Source: Taxillus chinensis (lineage: Eukaryota > Streptophyta > Magnoliopsida > Santalales > Loranthaceae). From it: a stretch of DNA of 64,000 bases. A model generated the notes under the pieces. It saw only the letters and a program-made list of their open reading frames with translations, was not told the origin of the DNA and did not search any database. Below are positions 1 through 9,778 of this stretch, piece by piece. Position numbers and translations under genes: made by a program. The stretch covers positions 5,276,550-5,340,549 of the forward strand of contig CM042087.1 in NCBI GenBank assembly GCA_023512835.1, read 5' to 3'. The first letter of the stretch is position 1. Every line of letters begins with the position of its first letter.

Positions 1-205
1 GTACTAAGGGATTGAATTGTAGTAAGGAACATGGTTGTTTTGTGAACCTTTAATATTTGGAATTAAATAAAGATGTGACTTGTTTGATCTATTGAAATTG
101 TTAGACTTGCTTGTGGCATCCAGTAATCCAACCCCGTTGCCCTCCGTGTGGGTGAACGGGGAGTCACGTACCGGTTTCCTCGGGTTGGAAATCCGGGGCA
201 TGACA
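1..205 (+). repeat. 3' end of Tekay-1 5' LTR
   Basis: Same sequence as 7528-7732 with very few differences (for example ACGGGG versus ATGGGG near 157 and GCATGACA versus GTGTGACA at the end). It ends in TGACA at 205, immediately before the PBS. The remaining roughly 1.5 kb of this LTR lies left of the window. Confidence 0.92.
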
Positions 206-208
206 ATA

Positions 209-220
209 TGGTATCAGAGC
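209..220 (+). other. Tekay-1 primer binding site (initiator tRNA-Met type)
   Basis: TGGTATCAGAGC lies three bases after the LTR end. It is complementary to the 3' end of plant initiator tRNA-Met, the usual primer for minus-strand DNA synthesis in Copia elements and chromoviruses. Confidence 0.9.
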
Positions 221-895
221 CAGACCCGGAGCGGTGTGCCATGGTCCCACGGGGACATGGGCCTCCTAAGGGGGGTGGATTGTAATGACCCATGAGTGGG
301 TGTTAGTCCCACATTGCTTGGTGAGGAGAACAAAGTCCGCCTTATAGGAGGGGATGGATACCTCACCTCACAGGGACGCGTTTTGGGCGAGGCCCAAAGA
401 CAAAACCGTGCAGAGCAGGCCATGAGGGCGAGGCCCAAGACTGGTTGGCCAAAGCGGACAAAATTCTTGTGACGGGTATGGGCTGGGCTATCTCGGATGG
501 TATCAGAGCATGGTCTAGTTGGCCTAGGGTAGTGGGCGGACTTGGTTATCCTAAGTCTTTTGGAGGAGCCTGGAGGGACATGCTTGATCAACATGGTCCT
601 CTTTGAGCCTCCAAGGTGTACTTAGGGTAGTCCAGTCTTGTGATAGGATTTGCATGCATTGGCATTAGGGCACTAGTTGCATTTGCTGTGAATGTATGCT
701 AAACTATGGATAAGATCACATGATTAAGTGAAATGTGTAACTCTGATTTGTTTGGCAATGTGTACTGAACTGTGAAATGTGATTGATTCAATGTATGTGT
801 GTAATGTCATGTGATTGATCAGTGGGGTAGAGGTAGTGACGCGATAGATTATAAATTCGTTTTGACGTTTGTGCTTCTTACTTCGTGTAGTAAGA
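221..895 (+). other. Tekay-1 untranslated leader
   Basis: Non-coding stretch between the PBS and the first plausible gag start. Its first half contains a segment that looks like a short LTR ending at a second PBS-like site (listed separately). From about 600 to 890 I see only AT-rich, TG-rich sequence with no clear gene or repeat. A long 5' leader is normal for retrotransposon genomic RNA and may hold packaging signals, but none can be recognised from sequence alone. Confidence 0.6.
281..509 (+). repeat. TRIM-like LTR segment with second PBS-like site in Tekay-1 leader
   Basis: Starts TGTAATGACCC, contains the phrase TTAGTCCCACATTG and GACGCGTTTTGGG, and is followed at 498-509 by another TGGTATCAGAGC. 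This combination of a short LTR-like unit followed by a tRNA-Met PBS is typical of small non-autonomous LTR elements in dicots. It sits about 70 bases after the true PBS, so either a TRIM-like LTR was captured in the leader or the leader was built by template switching. Confidence 0.55.
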
Positions 896-2240
896 ATGCC
901 GCCAAGGAGAGTGACACGTGCGTCCGGGGCAGTGGCTGATGAGTCATCTGCCCATGAGGGTCCGGGTGCGGGACCGTCCATTGGAGGACATGCGTTGTTA
1001 CTGGCACAGCTACAAGAAGGTATCCGGCTGGAGGTACGAGAGCTACGGGAGGGACTCCGGCAGGACATTCGGGAGGAGGTGCGCCGTGAGATGGCAGCCC
1101 AGCAGGTGGTGCCACCACCACCACCACCGATGGGGAGCCGCCTCGTGAGCGTGAGAGTTTGCTGGGTGGTGTACCGACTCGTGCAGAGGATGACGTGGTG
1201 ACACGGTTCCGAAAGGAACAACCTCCGCGATTCAAGGGGGGAAGGTGATCCGGTTGTAGGCGAGCAGTGGTTGAGACAGATCGAGCATGTGTTCTCCTTC
1301 CTCCTGCCCTTGGGAAGAGGATAAGGTGCGGCCGGCAATCGGCAGCTGGAGGGGGGATGCTTTGGAGTGGTGGACGAGCGTTGCGGGGAGCCGTGCGGTG
1401 CAACTCATGTTTTGGGAGGAGTTCTTGCAACTCTTCCATGATGAGTTCTTTCCTGGAATCGGTGAGATGGCAGAAGAGGGAAGAATTCGGCGGCTTGAAG
1501 CAGGGATCCAGGACGGTACCTGAGTATGAGCGGGAGTTCCGGAGCTTGAGTAGGTTTGCTCCTGAGGCCGTGGCTAGGGAGGACCTGAAGGCCCACAAGT
1601 TCACTGTGGGTCTTAGGCCAGCCCTTAGGGAGAGGGTGGCGATTCTACGTTTGAGGACATATCTGCGGGCCGTGGAGACGGCCCGTATAGGCGAGACAGA
1701 GCTGGATGATGGGAGGCAGGCCCATCAGGGGCGCCGGTGCGAGTGGGCCTGATCGAGATGCAGGGTCCAAGAGGCTCAAGACGGAGGAGAGGGATAGCGA
1801 TTCTTTTCGCGATCGGGGTCGGACATCCGTGAACCCTGGGAGGTTCACCTTTGGCGGCGGAAGACAGGGTGGTCCATCCGGGAGTCTACCAAGCCGATGC
1901 CACTCGTGTGGAGAGCAGGGTCACTTCAAAGGGGAGTGCCCCAAGAAGGACCGCGATGCAACAACCGTGGACGAGAGGGTCATTTGCGCCGGGTTTGCGG
2001 GGGTGGCAACAGGGGAACAGGGGGCGCGGCATCCGGCGTGAGGAGTGATGCTAGCTTTCGTGCACCAGGTGAGAGACCGGCTCGTCGGTGGCAGGCCACC
2101 AGCGCAGGATCCGGTCGGACCCGACCCCAGGGGAGGCCGGAGCGGCAGCAGACCGAGGCCGGAGGCAACCTTAGCGGGAAGCGTCCGGTGAGTGAGCCGA
2201 CTAGTGGCACGGGCCAAGGAAGGGTGTTTGTCCTGGAGGC
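896..2240 (+). pseudogene. gag: Tekay-1 gag (frameshifted)
   Basis: Nucleocapsid/capsid polyprotein that would form the virus-like particle. The start at 896 (MPPRRVTR) opens an Arg/Glu-rich N-terminus that runs to about 1200; the frame then changes. A capsid-like stretch at 1287-1523 has the Retrotrans_gag signature (ALEWW, then FWEEFLQLFHDEFFP), continued in another frame from about 1500 (TVPEYEREFRSLSRFAPEA). A CCHC zinc knuckle CHSCGEQGHFKGEC is encoded near 1900-1945, and a second degenerate one (CNNRGREGHLRRVC, second Cys lost) follows in another frame. At least three frameshifts are needed to connect these parts, so it is a pseudogene. The orthologous gag in Tekay-3 (37736-38905, minus) begins with the same MPPRR, which supports the chosen start. 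Confidence 0.82.
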
Positions 2241-2800
2241 GACATACCAGGAGGAGGCCGAGCTACCACCCCCACCACTGAGGGTGGAGCAGGACCATCG
2301 GTGGTTAGAGGTACCCTCTTGATCTCCCGTACATTAGCTTCGTTCTTTTTCGATACGGGTGCATCATGTTCGTTTGTTGCTGAGCTTGTAATAGACGGCT
2401 TGGGGTTAGCCTGTGTGGAGGCCGCGAGGCCCCTAGTTGTGGAGTCTCCGGTGGGAGGCATGATTGAGGTACGGCGAGTGTGTCGTGACTTTGTGTTAAC
2501 CATAGGCGAGGTGGAGTTGAGTTTTAACTTGCATGTGATGCCTTTGAGGACGTTTGACCTGATCTTGGGTATGGATTGGCTTATGGCTTTCCAGGCCAAG
2601 ATAGATTGTTATCGGCGGCGTGTGTCCTTCGTGACACCTGCAGGGACCTCTTGCACCCTGCAGGGGGAGTGGGACTGCGAGGCGAGTCGGGCCGGGCCAG
2701 TGTTGGACCAGTGGGGTGCCATTACCCACAGGTTGGCAGCCCTGACCTTTGCTGAGGAGGGTAAGGTGGAAAAGAGGGTGTGGCCCGCTATTGTGGACCA
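2241..2800 (+). pseudogene. pol: Tekay-1 protease region
   Basis: Retropepsin-type aspartic protease, which would cleave the Gag-Pol polyprotein. The active-site DTGAS is at about 2352-2366, preceded by hydrophobic residues (SFFF) as usual. The second conserved region, DLILGMDWL, is near 2555-2580. This stretch lies inside an open frame that runs from 2301 to 3116 and continues into RT, so PR and the start of RT are still joined here. The connection back to gag needs a frame change near 2240-2300. Confidence 0.85.
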
Positions 2801-3720
2801 ATTTCAGGATGTTTTTCCTGAGGAGTTGAGGAGTTTGCCACCTAAGAGGAGTGTGGAGTTCACCATTGAGTTGGTGCCAGGGACGGGTCCGATTTCCCAA
2901 GTAGCGTATCGTATGGGGCCAGCCGAGTTGAGGGAGCTTCAGAGGCAAATCGAGGAGTTGGTGGGCCAGGGGTATATTAGACCGAGTACCTCACCTTGGG
3001 GTGCTCCGGTGCTCTTTGCTAAGAAGGCTGACGGCACGCTTCGTCTCTGCATCGACTACAGGGAAGCCGAATTCGGTGATCGTGAAGAACAAGTACCCGT
3101 TGCCTCGGATAGATGACCTGTTTGACCAGTTGAGTGGGGCCCAGGTGGTTTTCCAAGATAGATTTACGGTCGGGGTATCACCGGCTCAGGGTTAGGGAGG
3201 AGGACATCCCTAAGACGGCTTTTCGGTGCGGTATGGGCATTATGAGTGGGTCGTGATGCCTTTCGGGCTCACTAATGCGCCAGCGGTGTTCATGCATTTG
3301 ATGAACCAAGTCTTTGCCCCATACTTAGACTCATTCGTGGTGGTGTTTATCGACGATATCTTGGTGTATTCCAAGACCGAGGAGGAGCATGTGGAGCACT
3401 TGGCAACAGTGTTGCAAACCTTGAGGGACCAGCAGCTGTTTGCTAAGTTTAGCAAGTGTGAGTTTTGGCTGCAGGAGGTTCACTTTCTTGGCCATGTGGT
3501 GTCACCGAGGGAGTTAGGGTGGACCCGGCCAAGATTGAGGCCGTGGCATTGTGGGCGAGGCCAACCAACGTTTTTGAGATCCGTAGTTTTCTTGGCTTGG
3601 CGGGGTACTATCGTCGTTTTGTAGAGGGGTTCTCCCGTTTGGCGGCTCCTATGACGGCGTTGACTAGGAAAGGAGTGAAATTTGAGTGGACGGACAAGTG
3701 CCAGGCGGGCGTTTGAGACT
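2801..3720 (+). pseudogene. pol: Tekay-1 reverse transcriptase
   Basis: RNA-dependent DNA polymerase domain. The order of motifs is [18 protein letters not shown] and [22 protein letters not shown] (about 2900-3030), LCIDYRE, a frameshift, [13 protein letters not shown] (about 3090-3130), another frameshift, then [17 protein letters not shown] and the catalytic FIDD at 3346-3357. The thumb/connection region [18 protein letters not shown] ends one frame near 3510 and the rest ([22 protein letters not shown]) is in another frame to about 3700. The catalytic box itself is intact, but at least three frameshifts break the domain. Confidence 0.88.
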
Positions 3721-4180
3721 CTCAAAACCCGTTTGACCACCGCACCTGTGTTGAGGTTGCCTAGGGAGGATATTCCGTATGAGGTGTATTGTGATGCGTC
3801 CAGGGTTGGTTTGGGGTGTGTGCTTATGCAGGAGCACGGTGTGGTAGCTTATGGGTCGAGGCAATGAAGCCTCATGAGCAGAATTATCCTACTCATGACC
3901 TTGAGTTAGCGGCCATCATCTTCGCCCTGAAGAGTTGGCAGCACTACCTCTTGGGGGAAAAGTTTGTAGTGTTCTCAGATCACAAGGCCCTTCAGTACAT
4001 CTTTACTCAGAAAGGACTTGAATTTGAGGCAAAGGAGATGGGTGGAGTATTTGCGGACCTTTGACTTTACTCTTGCCTATACCCCGGGCAAGGGTAATGT
4101 CGTAGCTGACGCGTTGAGCAGGAAAGGGAAAGCTGAGGTGGCCGTGAGAGAGTGGAAGCTGATGGAGCAGTTGGCAATGT
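3721..4180 (+). pseudogene. pol: Tekay-1 RNase H
   Basis: RNase H of the Ty3/Gypsy type, which would degrade the RNA strand of the RNA-DNA hybrid. Motifs seen: [16 protein letters not shown] (first catalytic Asp), [19 protein letters not shown] (catalytic Glu), FSDHKALQYIF (second Asp) and the C-terminal [15 protein letters not shown]. The motifs are in at least three frames: one frame ends near 3867 and another near 4064. Confidence 0.85.
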
Positions 4181-5682
4181 TGCAGCTGCAGCCTGTTGCT
4201 CATGATGGTGGGACAGTCTTGAGTCCTTTGGTGGTTGTGCCAGAGTGGTACCAGCGCGTCCGGGAGGGACAGTTGGGTGACATTGAGTGTGAGGTTCTCC
4301 GTGCCCGTATTGAGGCTGGGGAACTATCTGAGGACTGGACAGAGGGTCCGGAGCATGAGTTGTCGTTTCAGGGGCGGTTGGTAGTAGCTTCTTCCCTCAG
4401 GGACGAGGTGATGAGGGAGTTTCACCAATCTCGAGTTGCTGTGCATCCAGGGGGGTACGAAGATGTACCATGCGCTTCGGGGACATTTTTGGTGGCCTGG
4501 GATGAAACGCGATGTGGCTGCCTTTGTTTCGCGGTGCCTCACGTGTCGCAGGTGAAGGCAGAACATCAGCGGCCGGCGGGCATGTTACAGCCGTTGCCCA
4601 TAGCGGAGTGGAAGTGGGATCATATCGCGATGGACTTTGTGGATCGGTCTTCCACCCACCACCGGGAGGAAGGACATGATTTGGGTGATTGTGGATCGAC
4701 TCACAAAGTCGGCCCATTTCCTTGCTGTTCGCGAGCGGGACTCCATTGGGACCTTGAGTCAGCTGTACATGAACGAGATTGTGAGACTGCATGGAGTACC
4801 ATCATCGGTTGTCTCTGACCGGGATTCGAGGTTCACTTCCCGTTTCTGGGCAGGTTTGCAGGAGGCTATGGGGACCAAGCTTCACTTGAGTACAGCCTTT
4901 CACCCTGAGACTGACGGCCAGACGAGAGGACGAATCAGACTTTGGAGGACATGTTACGGGCCTGTGTGTTAGATTTTGGGGGTTCGTGGGCAACTCACCT
5001 TCCTTTGGTGGAGTTTGCCTACAATAACAGTTATCAGGCATCCATTGGGATGGCTCCTTTTGAGGCGTTGTATGGGCGGCCGTGTCGGTCACCTTTGTGT
5101 TGGACCGAGGTGGGGGAGACAGCTCTCTTGGGACCGCAGTTGGTTCAAGAGGCTACCGAGAAGGTTAAGTTGATTCGACAGCGGTTGTTATCAGCTCAGA
5201 GTCGGCAGAAATCTTATGCGGATCAGCGGCGGCGACCTTTGGAGTTTTCTGTTGGTGATCATGTGTTCCTTCGTGTCTCTCCACGTCGTGGTCATCGACG
5301 GTTTGGGTGAGGTTCCAAGCTATCTCCGCGGTTTATTGGTCCTTTTGAGATTCTGGATCGTGTGGGGCCTGTGGCCTACCGGTTAGCGTTACCACCGCGG
5401 CTGAGTCGAGTGCACAACGTGTTTCACGTGTCCCGATTGCGGAAGTATCACCCCGACCCCACTCATGTGATCGATTGGGGGACATTAGACATTGCGGATG
5501 ACATGTCCGTTGTTGAGGCCCCTATCCGTATCCTAGATCGGCGAGAGAAGCTTTTGCGTGGTCGTGCTATTCCTTTGGTTCGCGTGCTGTGGCAGCACCG
5601 TGGCATTGAGGAGGAGACATGGGAACATGAGTCCGTGATGCGTGAGCAGCACCCAGACTTGTTCGAGGACGAACAATCTTAA
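4181..5682 (+). pseudogene. pol: Tekay-1 integrase with chromodomain-like tail
   Basis: Integrase that would insert the cDNA. The N-terminal zinc-binding part is recognisable (EFHQSRVAVHPGG) but degraded; its later Cys pair region reads [23 protein letters not shown]. The core has MDFV near 4630, [28 protein letters not shown] and AFHPETDGQ, broken by frameshifts near 4650-4690 and 4930. The last part is open from 4942 to 5310 ([16 protein letters not shown]..., ending [18 protein letters not shown]) where a TGA stops it, and again from 5362 to 5682. That final 106-residue piece ([38 protein letters not shown]) is the GPY/F and chromodomain-like module of Tekay-type elements. The stop TAA is at 5680-5682. 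Confidence 0.88.
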
Positions 5683-6024
5683 GCGTGGGAGGTGGATGTT
5701 GGCCAAGGGATAGTGGCTGTTGGCCAAGGGATAGTGATGTGTTTTGTGTTTTCTTGTATTAGTTGTGTACGATTTGGTGTATTTGTATTGTCTTTTAAAG
5801 ACATGTGTTCTTATTTGTGATGTGTTTTGAGATGTGTATTCATGACATGCGGACATGTGTTATATGCATTATTGTGGTTATGGATTATGGTGGTACTTTG
5901 TTATGTGCTGTTGTGCTGTGTGCGGTGTATGACCCATTTGGATGTGGTGGCTTGCCGGGTGGCAAATGGGTAGCTTGTGTTTGTTTTCCTTGTATGTCAT
6001 TTCTTTTCGAGGACGAAAAGTCTT
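5683..6024 (+). other. Tekay-1 3' untranslated region
   Basis: Non-coding gap between the end of pol and the PPT. It contains a direct repeat of a 20-base phrase GTTGGCCAAGGGATAGTG(A) near 5698-5737. The sequence around the pol stop (TTCGAGGACGAAC...CTTAAG, 5662-5684) is repeated in modified form directly at the PPT (TTCGAGGACGAAA...CTTAAG, 6006-6027), so the two ends of this gap carry related modules. Confidence 0.7.
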
Positions 6025-6037
6025 AAGGGGGAGAGGA
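6025..6037 (+). other. Tekay-1 polypurine tract
   Basis: AAGGGGGAGAGGA, thirteen purines immediately before the 3' LTR start TGTGAGGACC. It would prime plus-strand DNA synthesis. Confidence 0.9.
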
Positions 6038-6206
6038 TGTGAGGACCCGTACCTTGAGTTAGTCACAGTTCCGCTTCCAGTAGAGTTTTTCTAGATTTTG
6101 ACCTAGTAAATGGACTCAAATGAATTCACGTGCAAAAGGAAAGATGCTTAGAATGATGTCCTCTATCTACCACGAAGTTTCAGGCCAAACAGACGTGTAT
6201 GTGAGG

Positions 6207-6236
6207 TGCACGTGAAATGGGTCCAATTCACGTGCA
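6207..6236 (+). promoter_or_regulatory. Paired G-box inverted repeat in Tekay-1 U3
   Basis: Left arm TGCACGTGAA (6207-6216) and right arm TTCACGTGCA (6227-6236) are exact reverse complements around a 10-base spacer. Each arm contains the G-box core CACGTG, the binding site of plant bZIP and bHLH factors. Whether it is bound is inference. Confidence 0.6.
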
Positions 6237-6308
6237 AGTGTGGTTGTCTTCTAAATGATGCAAGGAGACTAGGGGTGAAGTTTGAGAGCATTTGGAGTGC
6301 ATATAGAG

Positions 6309-6338
6309 TTGCACGTGAATTGGGGAATTCACGTGCAA
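6309..6338 (+). promoter_or_regulatory. Perfect 13-bp G-box inverted repeat in Tekay-1 U3
   Basis: Arms TTGCACGTGAATT (6309-6321) and AATTCACGTGCAA (6326-6338) with loop GGGG. The same hairpin with loop CCC is found in Tekay-3 at 33807-33835. Confidence 0.65.
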
Positions 6339-6499
6339 ATTGGCATGCAGGATTATTTTGCATGGTTCCCTTGGTTTTGTCATTCTAATGATCTTTCTCC
6401 AAAGGACCATGTTGAAATTCTGAGTATTTTGGCCTATATGGGTACGGAAAGGTGCTAACTTGTGTGATCAAAACTACGTCGTTTTGATGTTGTGTTGTC

Positions 6500-6506
6500 T
6501 ATATAA
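6500..6506 (+). promoter_or_regulatory. LTR TATA box
   Basis: TATATAAGG follows a near-palindromic AAAACTACGTCGTTTT element (about 6474-6489). The arrangement marks the U3 promoter; transcription (start of R) would begin roughly 30 bases downstream. Confidence 0.7.
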
Positions 6507-7086
6507 GGAGGAGAAGCCCCTCTGTTTTAGGGTTAGGGTTTGTTGCTCCACCAGCCGTCGCAGAGAGAGAGAGAGAGGGAAGGAGAGCTCCTGGTTGCTG
6601 CCGGACGTCTTGCGTGGGTGGTCGGTGCTTCGTGGGTGGACGGCGTTCGACGTGGGATCGGGACATTGCTTTGTGTTGTTGCGTTTTACTTGAGGTAGGG
6701 GTTCTGTTCTTCCTAAATCCTCCTCTGTCCTAGGGTCCTAGGGCAGATTATGGGTTATATCTGTTATATATACATATGTAATCCATATAGGTGTGATCTC
6801 CTATATGGATGTTGGCCTTCAGTGGCATTTTGGTGTGATTCTGTGGATTACATGCTATATGTTTGATGAAATGCCTGTGTGAATTTAGCTGTGTGTATAT
6901 GCCCATTACGTGTTTGGTAATAAGTCTATGTGGCTGGACTTGTGGTTTAGTGTATGTATGTATGCTGGGTGTTTGTTCTATGGCCTGAAAGGCTGGGTTT
7001 GTGCACTTGTGAACGGGTGCACACCAAGTGTTTGGTTGTATGCTTGAGTGACCATGGTGTGTGTTGTGTGCTTGACTGTGCTATCT

Positions 7087-7212
7087 GGCCCGAAGAGGCG
7101 GTTAAACTACTTTGCCTGAGAGGCGGTTAAACCAGTGGCCTGAAGAGGCGGTTAAACTACTTTGCCTGAGAGGCGGTTAAATCAGTGGCCTGAAGAGGCG
7201 GTTAAACTACTT
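7087..7212 (+). repeat. Minisatellite in Tekay-1 LTR
   Basis: Five copies of a phrase GAGGCGGTTAAA separated by alternating spacers (ACTACTTTGCCTGA, CCAGTGGCCTGAA), giving a higher-order unit of about 50 bases repeated about 2.5 times. A related array is at 10549-10651 in the LTR fragment of the same family. Confidence 0.85.
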
Positions 7213-7732
7213 GCTTGAGATGTGTTTTGTTAGCTTGTGTGGCAGTGGAAGATTGTAATTGTTGATGTGGTTGTTGTTATGTCTATTGAAATTATTGTGA
7301 CATGACACTGCACTTGTACACATGCATGTAGCCACTAGGAGCATGGGAAGGGTTGGGGAGACTTGATCCCTACTGAGCTGTGGTTGCTCACCCCTCCTAT
7401 TGTGTTTGCTTGTTTTCTAGGGACTTACAGGCGTTAGGTGGATACACCAAGGTGGAAGACCATCTACATTATATTGTTCTCTTCTGAAATGTAATTTTAT
7501 GATTTATGTAACCCCAGGGAGGGAAATGTACTAAGGGATTGAATTGTAGTAAGGAACATGGTTGTTTTGTGAACCTTTAATATTTGGAATTAAATAAAGA
7601 TGTGACTTGTTTGATCTATTGAAATTGTTAGACTTGCTTGTGGCATCCAGTAATCCAACCCCGTTGCCCTCCGTGTGGGTGAATGGGGAGTCACGTACCG
7701 GTTTCCTCGGGTTGGAAATCCGGGGTGTGACA

Positions 7733-7988
7733 AGGTAGGGCGGCGCGGAGGATGGCAGGGGTGATCAAGATGGATTCACCGCGGACATAGGAGATAATGG
7801 AGTCAGTGGTGCAGCAGATTCGTTGGTAGAACTCCAGAATGTCTTCAATAATTGGAGATTGGGTTCAGGATGTGAGAGGCTTCCAGGAGGGGGCGAAGTT
7901 CCAGAAACCATGCCGGAGGATCGAAGACAGCGCGCCAATCAACCATATGGCTGGGGTTAACGCCGGAAAGAGAAGTTTTGGGTGCCAT
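7733..7988 (-). pseudogene. Element A post-pol ORF, N-terminal part
   Basis: The ATG at 7988-7986 opens MAPKTSLSGVNPSHMVDW, which aligns residue by residue with the start of the B ORF at 16466 (MAPRISLSGVNPGHLVDW). The first frame runs about 45 codons and ends at a TGA after a small deletion relative to B. The homologous protein then continues in another frame (EFYQRICCTTDSIISYVRGES). Tekay-1 cuts it at 7733, so only about 85 codons are left. The start is chosen because it is shared by both copies. I do not know the function of this N-terminal part; it resembles uncharacterised plant transposon-associated domains, a loose comparison. Confidence 0.7.
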
Positions 7989-9596
7989 TGCAAGGAAAAA
8001 GGAAGAGGCGAAGGAGGCGAGGTCTTGGGGATTGAAGGAGCGACAAGGAGTTTAGGGATTTGGAAAATGTAAAACTCGCGCTGCGCAGGAATGTTCAGGA
8101 TATATAAGACCGAGTCCGGGATTGTCAACAGGTCTAGGGATTAAGCGAGTGAAACAGTGAACCGCGTGACAGGCTGATGTCATTAGTCTTGATAGCAGCG
8201 CGCCTTCGGATATAGAGATGACGTGGAGACGGCAAGACCAGGGAGTGATAATACTTGTTTGCCTTCTTTGGGAAGTGTGTGCATCCCGAGATATGCATTT
8301 AATGGACCATCATTATTCCTCCTCAAAAGCATGTAATATATAATAAGACATAGATTATCGCGATTTGAGAGTTCCAAGTGTCCGGAGGAATGAACCGATG
8401 ACCATCCGGAGTATACGATATCCGTGATAAGATCATCCGGATGAAAAGTAGACCGTGTCCGGAGAAACAGAGTGCAATAAGAGAGAAGAAGATTCCTTTG
8501 CTGTCATGAAGTCGAAGAGAGGAGAAGTACCACAACACTTCAAATCGGAGACTATAGACAGGATATATCAATAAAGTGGCAAAGAGAATCTGAACCTGTA
8601 GCTTCACGAAAATAAACTAAAAGAACAAAAGCTTAACAAGTAGGGATTAGTATGGATATGAGGAAATAGTCTATTAAAGAGCAATTGAATCCGAACTAAT
8701 GAGAAACAGAACTTAATGCATTGAAAAGGAATGTAAAAGACACATACATACAAGAGAGTGATCATTGTTACTGAATCAAGGCATATGTCAGATAATAAAG
8801 ACACACAAGTTCATATTGGTCAACATAGCGAAACCTTCCTGCTGAACAACGTAGCTAAGATTAATTAAAATTCATATGATTTGTCTAACTTAGGATTCAT
8901 GAGGGAAACTGGATAAATGAACACATGTCAAAAGCAAGCAAATGATTATCCAATTAAAATGCACGGTTGAAGGAAGAAAAACATCGTTGCATGCCACAAT
9001 TCTTATTCAACAATGCATGTCCAGTTAGATCAGGAAGTGAAAGTTTAGAGGGTGGAGCATCCGAGACATATTAGGGGATCATTACAAAGGTAATAGATAG
9101 GTATCACTCCCCCTTAGATCATGCGATCCTCTCAGTGATAGACTCCCCCTCAGATAGACAGCCAGGAAAAAGGTCACGAGACATATACCGGGGGGGGGGG
9201 TGGTTATTACTTGGATAATAAATAAAGCATTTTCTCCCCCGTAGATCATGTGATCCTCTCGATGGTCATTTCCTATTTAAAGAATTTAAATCATGAGATA
9301 GCGCTGTCTACCCATTATGAAACTACACTTCATAAGCTAATTAGATTATGATTGTGAGTACAACCACTAGGCATTCCGAGCTAACCCATTTCCGTTCTTC
9401 AACCTTACATTTTAATAGAGCAATCAATATGATACAGCATTCATCATGTGGTGATGAGTGGAGATGAAAATCATGAAATCCTAAAGAGGTTATTTATATC
9501 TGTCTTAATTATGTTAGCTTAAACGACTTCAGTCGGGAAACGCAAGCATCCTCCCAGAATGAAATATGAGATTAAAATCAGTAGCATGATGCAAGT
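7989..9596 (-). other. Element A spacer between pol and extra ORF
   Basis: Non-coding, homologous to 16467-18010 in B (for example CCTCCTCAAAAGCA near 8318 and 16799, and ACTTCAGTCGGGAAACGCAAGCATCCTCCC near 9527 and 17968, shared with few changes). It contains CT/C-rich phrases such as CTCCCCCTTAGATCATG near 9106, 9135 and 9234, which on the minus strand are purine-rich tracts like a PPT. No ORF of note. Such a spacer could hold a splice acceptor for a subgenomic RNA, but that is speculation. Confidence 0.7.
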
Positions 9597-9690
9597 TGGG
9601 GGGGGGGTGTGTGTGTTTTTTTTGGGGGGGGGAAGAAAGGGGGGTGGGGGGAAGAAAAGGGGGGAGAGTGAGTGGAGGGGTTTTGGGGGG
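9597..9690. repeat. G/T-rich low-complexity tract
   Basis: Runs of up to ten G and eight T, with almost no C. It interrupts the spacer of element A where B has ordinary sequence (about 18005-18060). Likely sequencing or assembly noise rather than biology. Confidence 0.7.
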
Positions 9691-9778
9691 AATCAGATGT
9701 AAGGGCCCAATGATCACGCATTAAGTTTAGTATATGTCATTTCACGTGCAAGTGTGTTTGTCTTCTAAATGATGCAAG

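Larger units (their letters stand above)
1..7732 (+). mobile_element. Tekay-1: Ty3/Gypsy chromovirus (Tekay/Del type), left end cut by window
   Basis: The first 205 bases match 7528-7732, the end of the 3' LTR, so the window opens near the end of the 5' LTR. Between the LTRs lie a tRNA-Met-type PBS, gag with a CCHC knuckle, protease (DTGAS), RT (FIDD), RNase H, integrase and a chromodomain-like C-terminus, then a PPT directly before a complete 3' LTR. Domain order PR-RT-RH-INT-chromodomain is diagnostic of Ty3/Gypsy chromoviruses; the ILDR...VLW...TWE tail and long LTR fit the Tekay/Del lineage. The reading frame is broken many times, so this copy is not coding-competent. It ends abruptly in the post-pol ORF of element A. 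Confidence 0.9.
6038..7732 (+). repeat. Tekay-1 3' LTR (about 1.7 kb)
   Basis: Begins TGTGAGGACC directly after the PPT and ends GGTGTGACA at 7732, giving TG...CA ends. The last 205 bases match the partial 5' LTR at window start. U3 holds five CACGTG boxes (6127, 6209, 6229, 6312, 6330), an ACGTCGTTTT element near 6474-6485 and a TATA box at 6500-6506. A GA-rich run follows at about 6560-6585, and a tandem repeat lies in the R/U5 part at 7087-7212. The family is the same as Tekay-3 (LTR 32309-34095, minus) and the fragment at 9739-10665. Confidence 0.92.

Noticed and set aside
209..220. TGGTATCAGAGC sites as tRNA gene remnants
   Set aside because: All occurrences stand directly next to LTR ends or LTR-like units and act as primer binding sites; no cloverleaf sequence is present.
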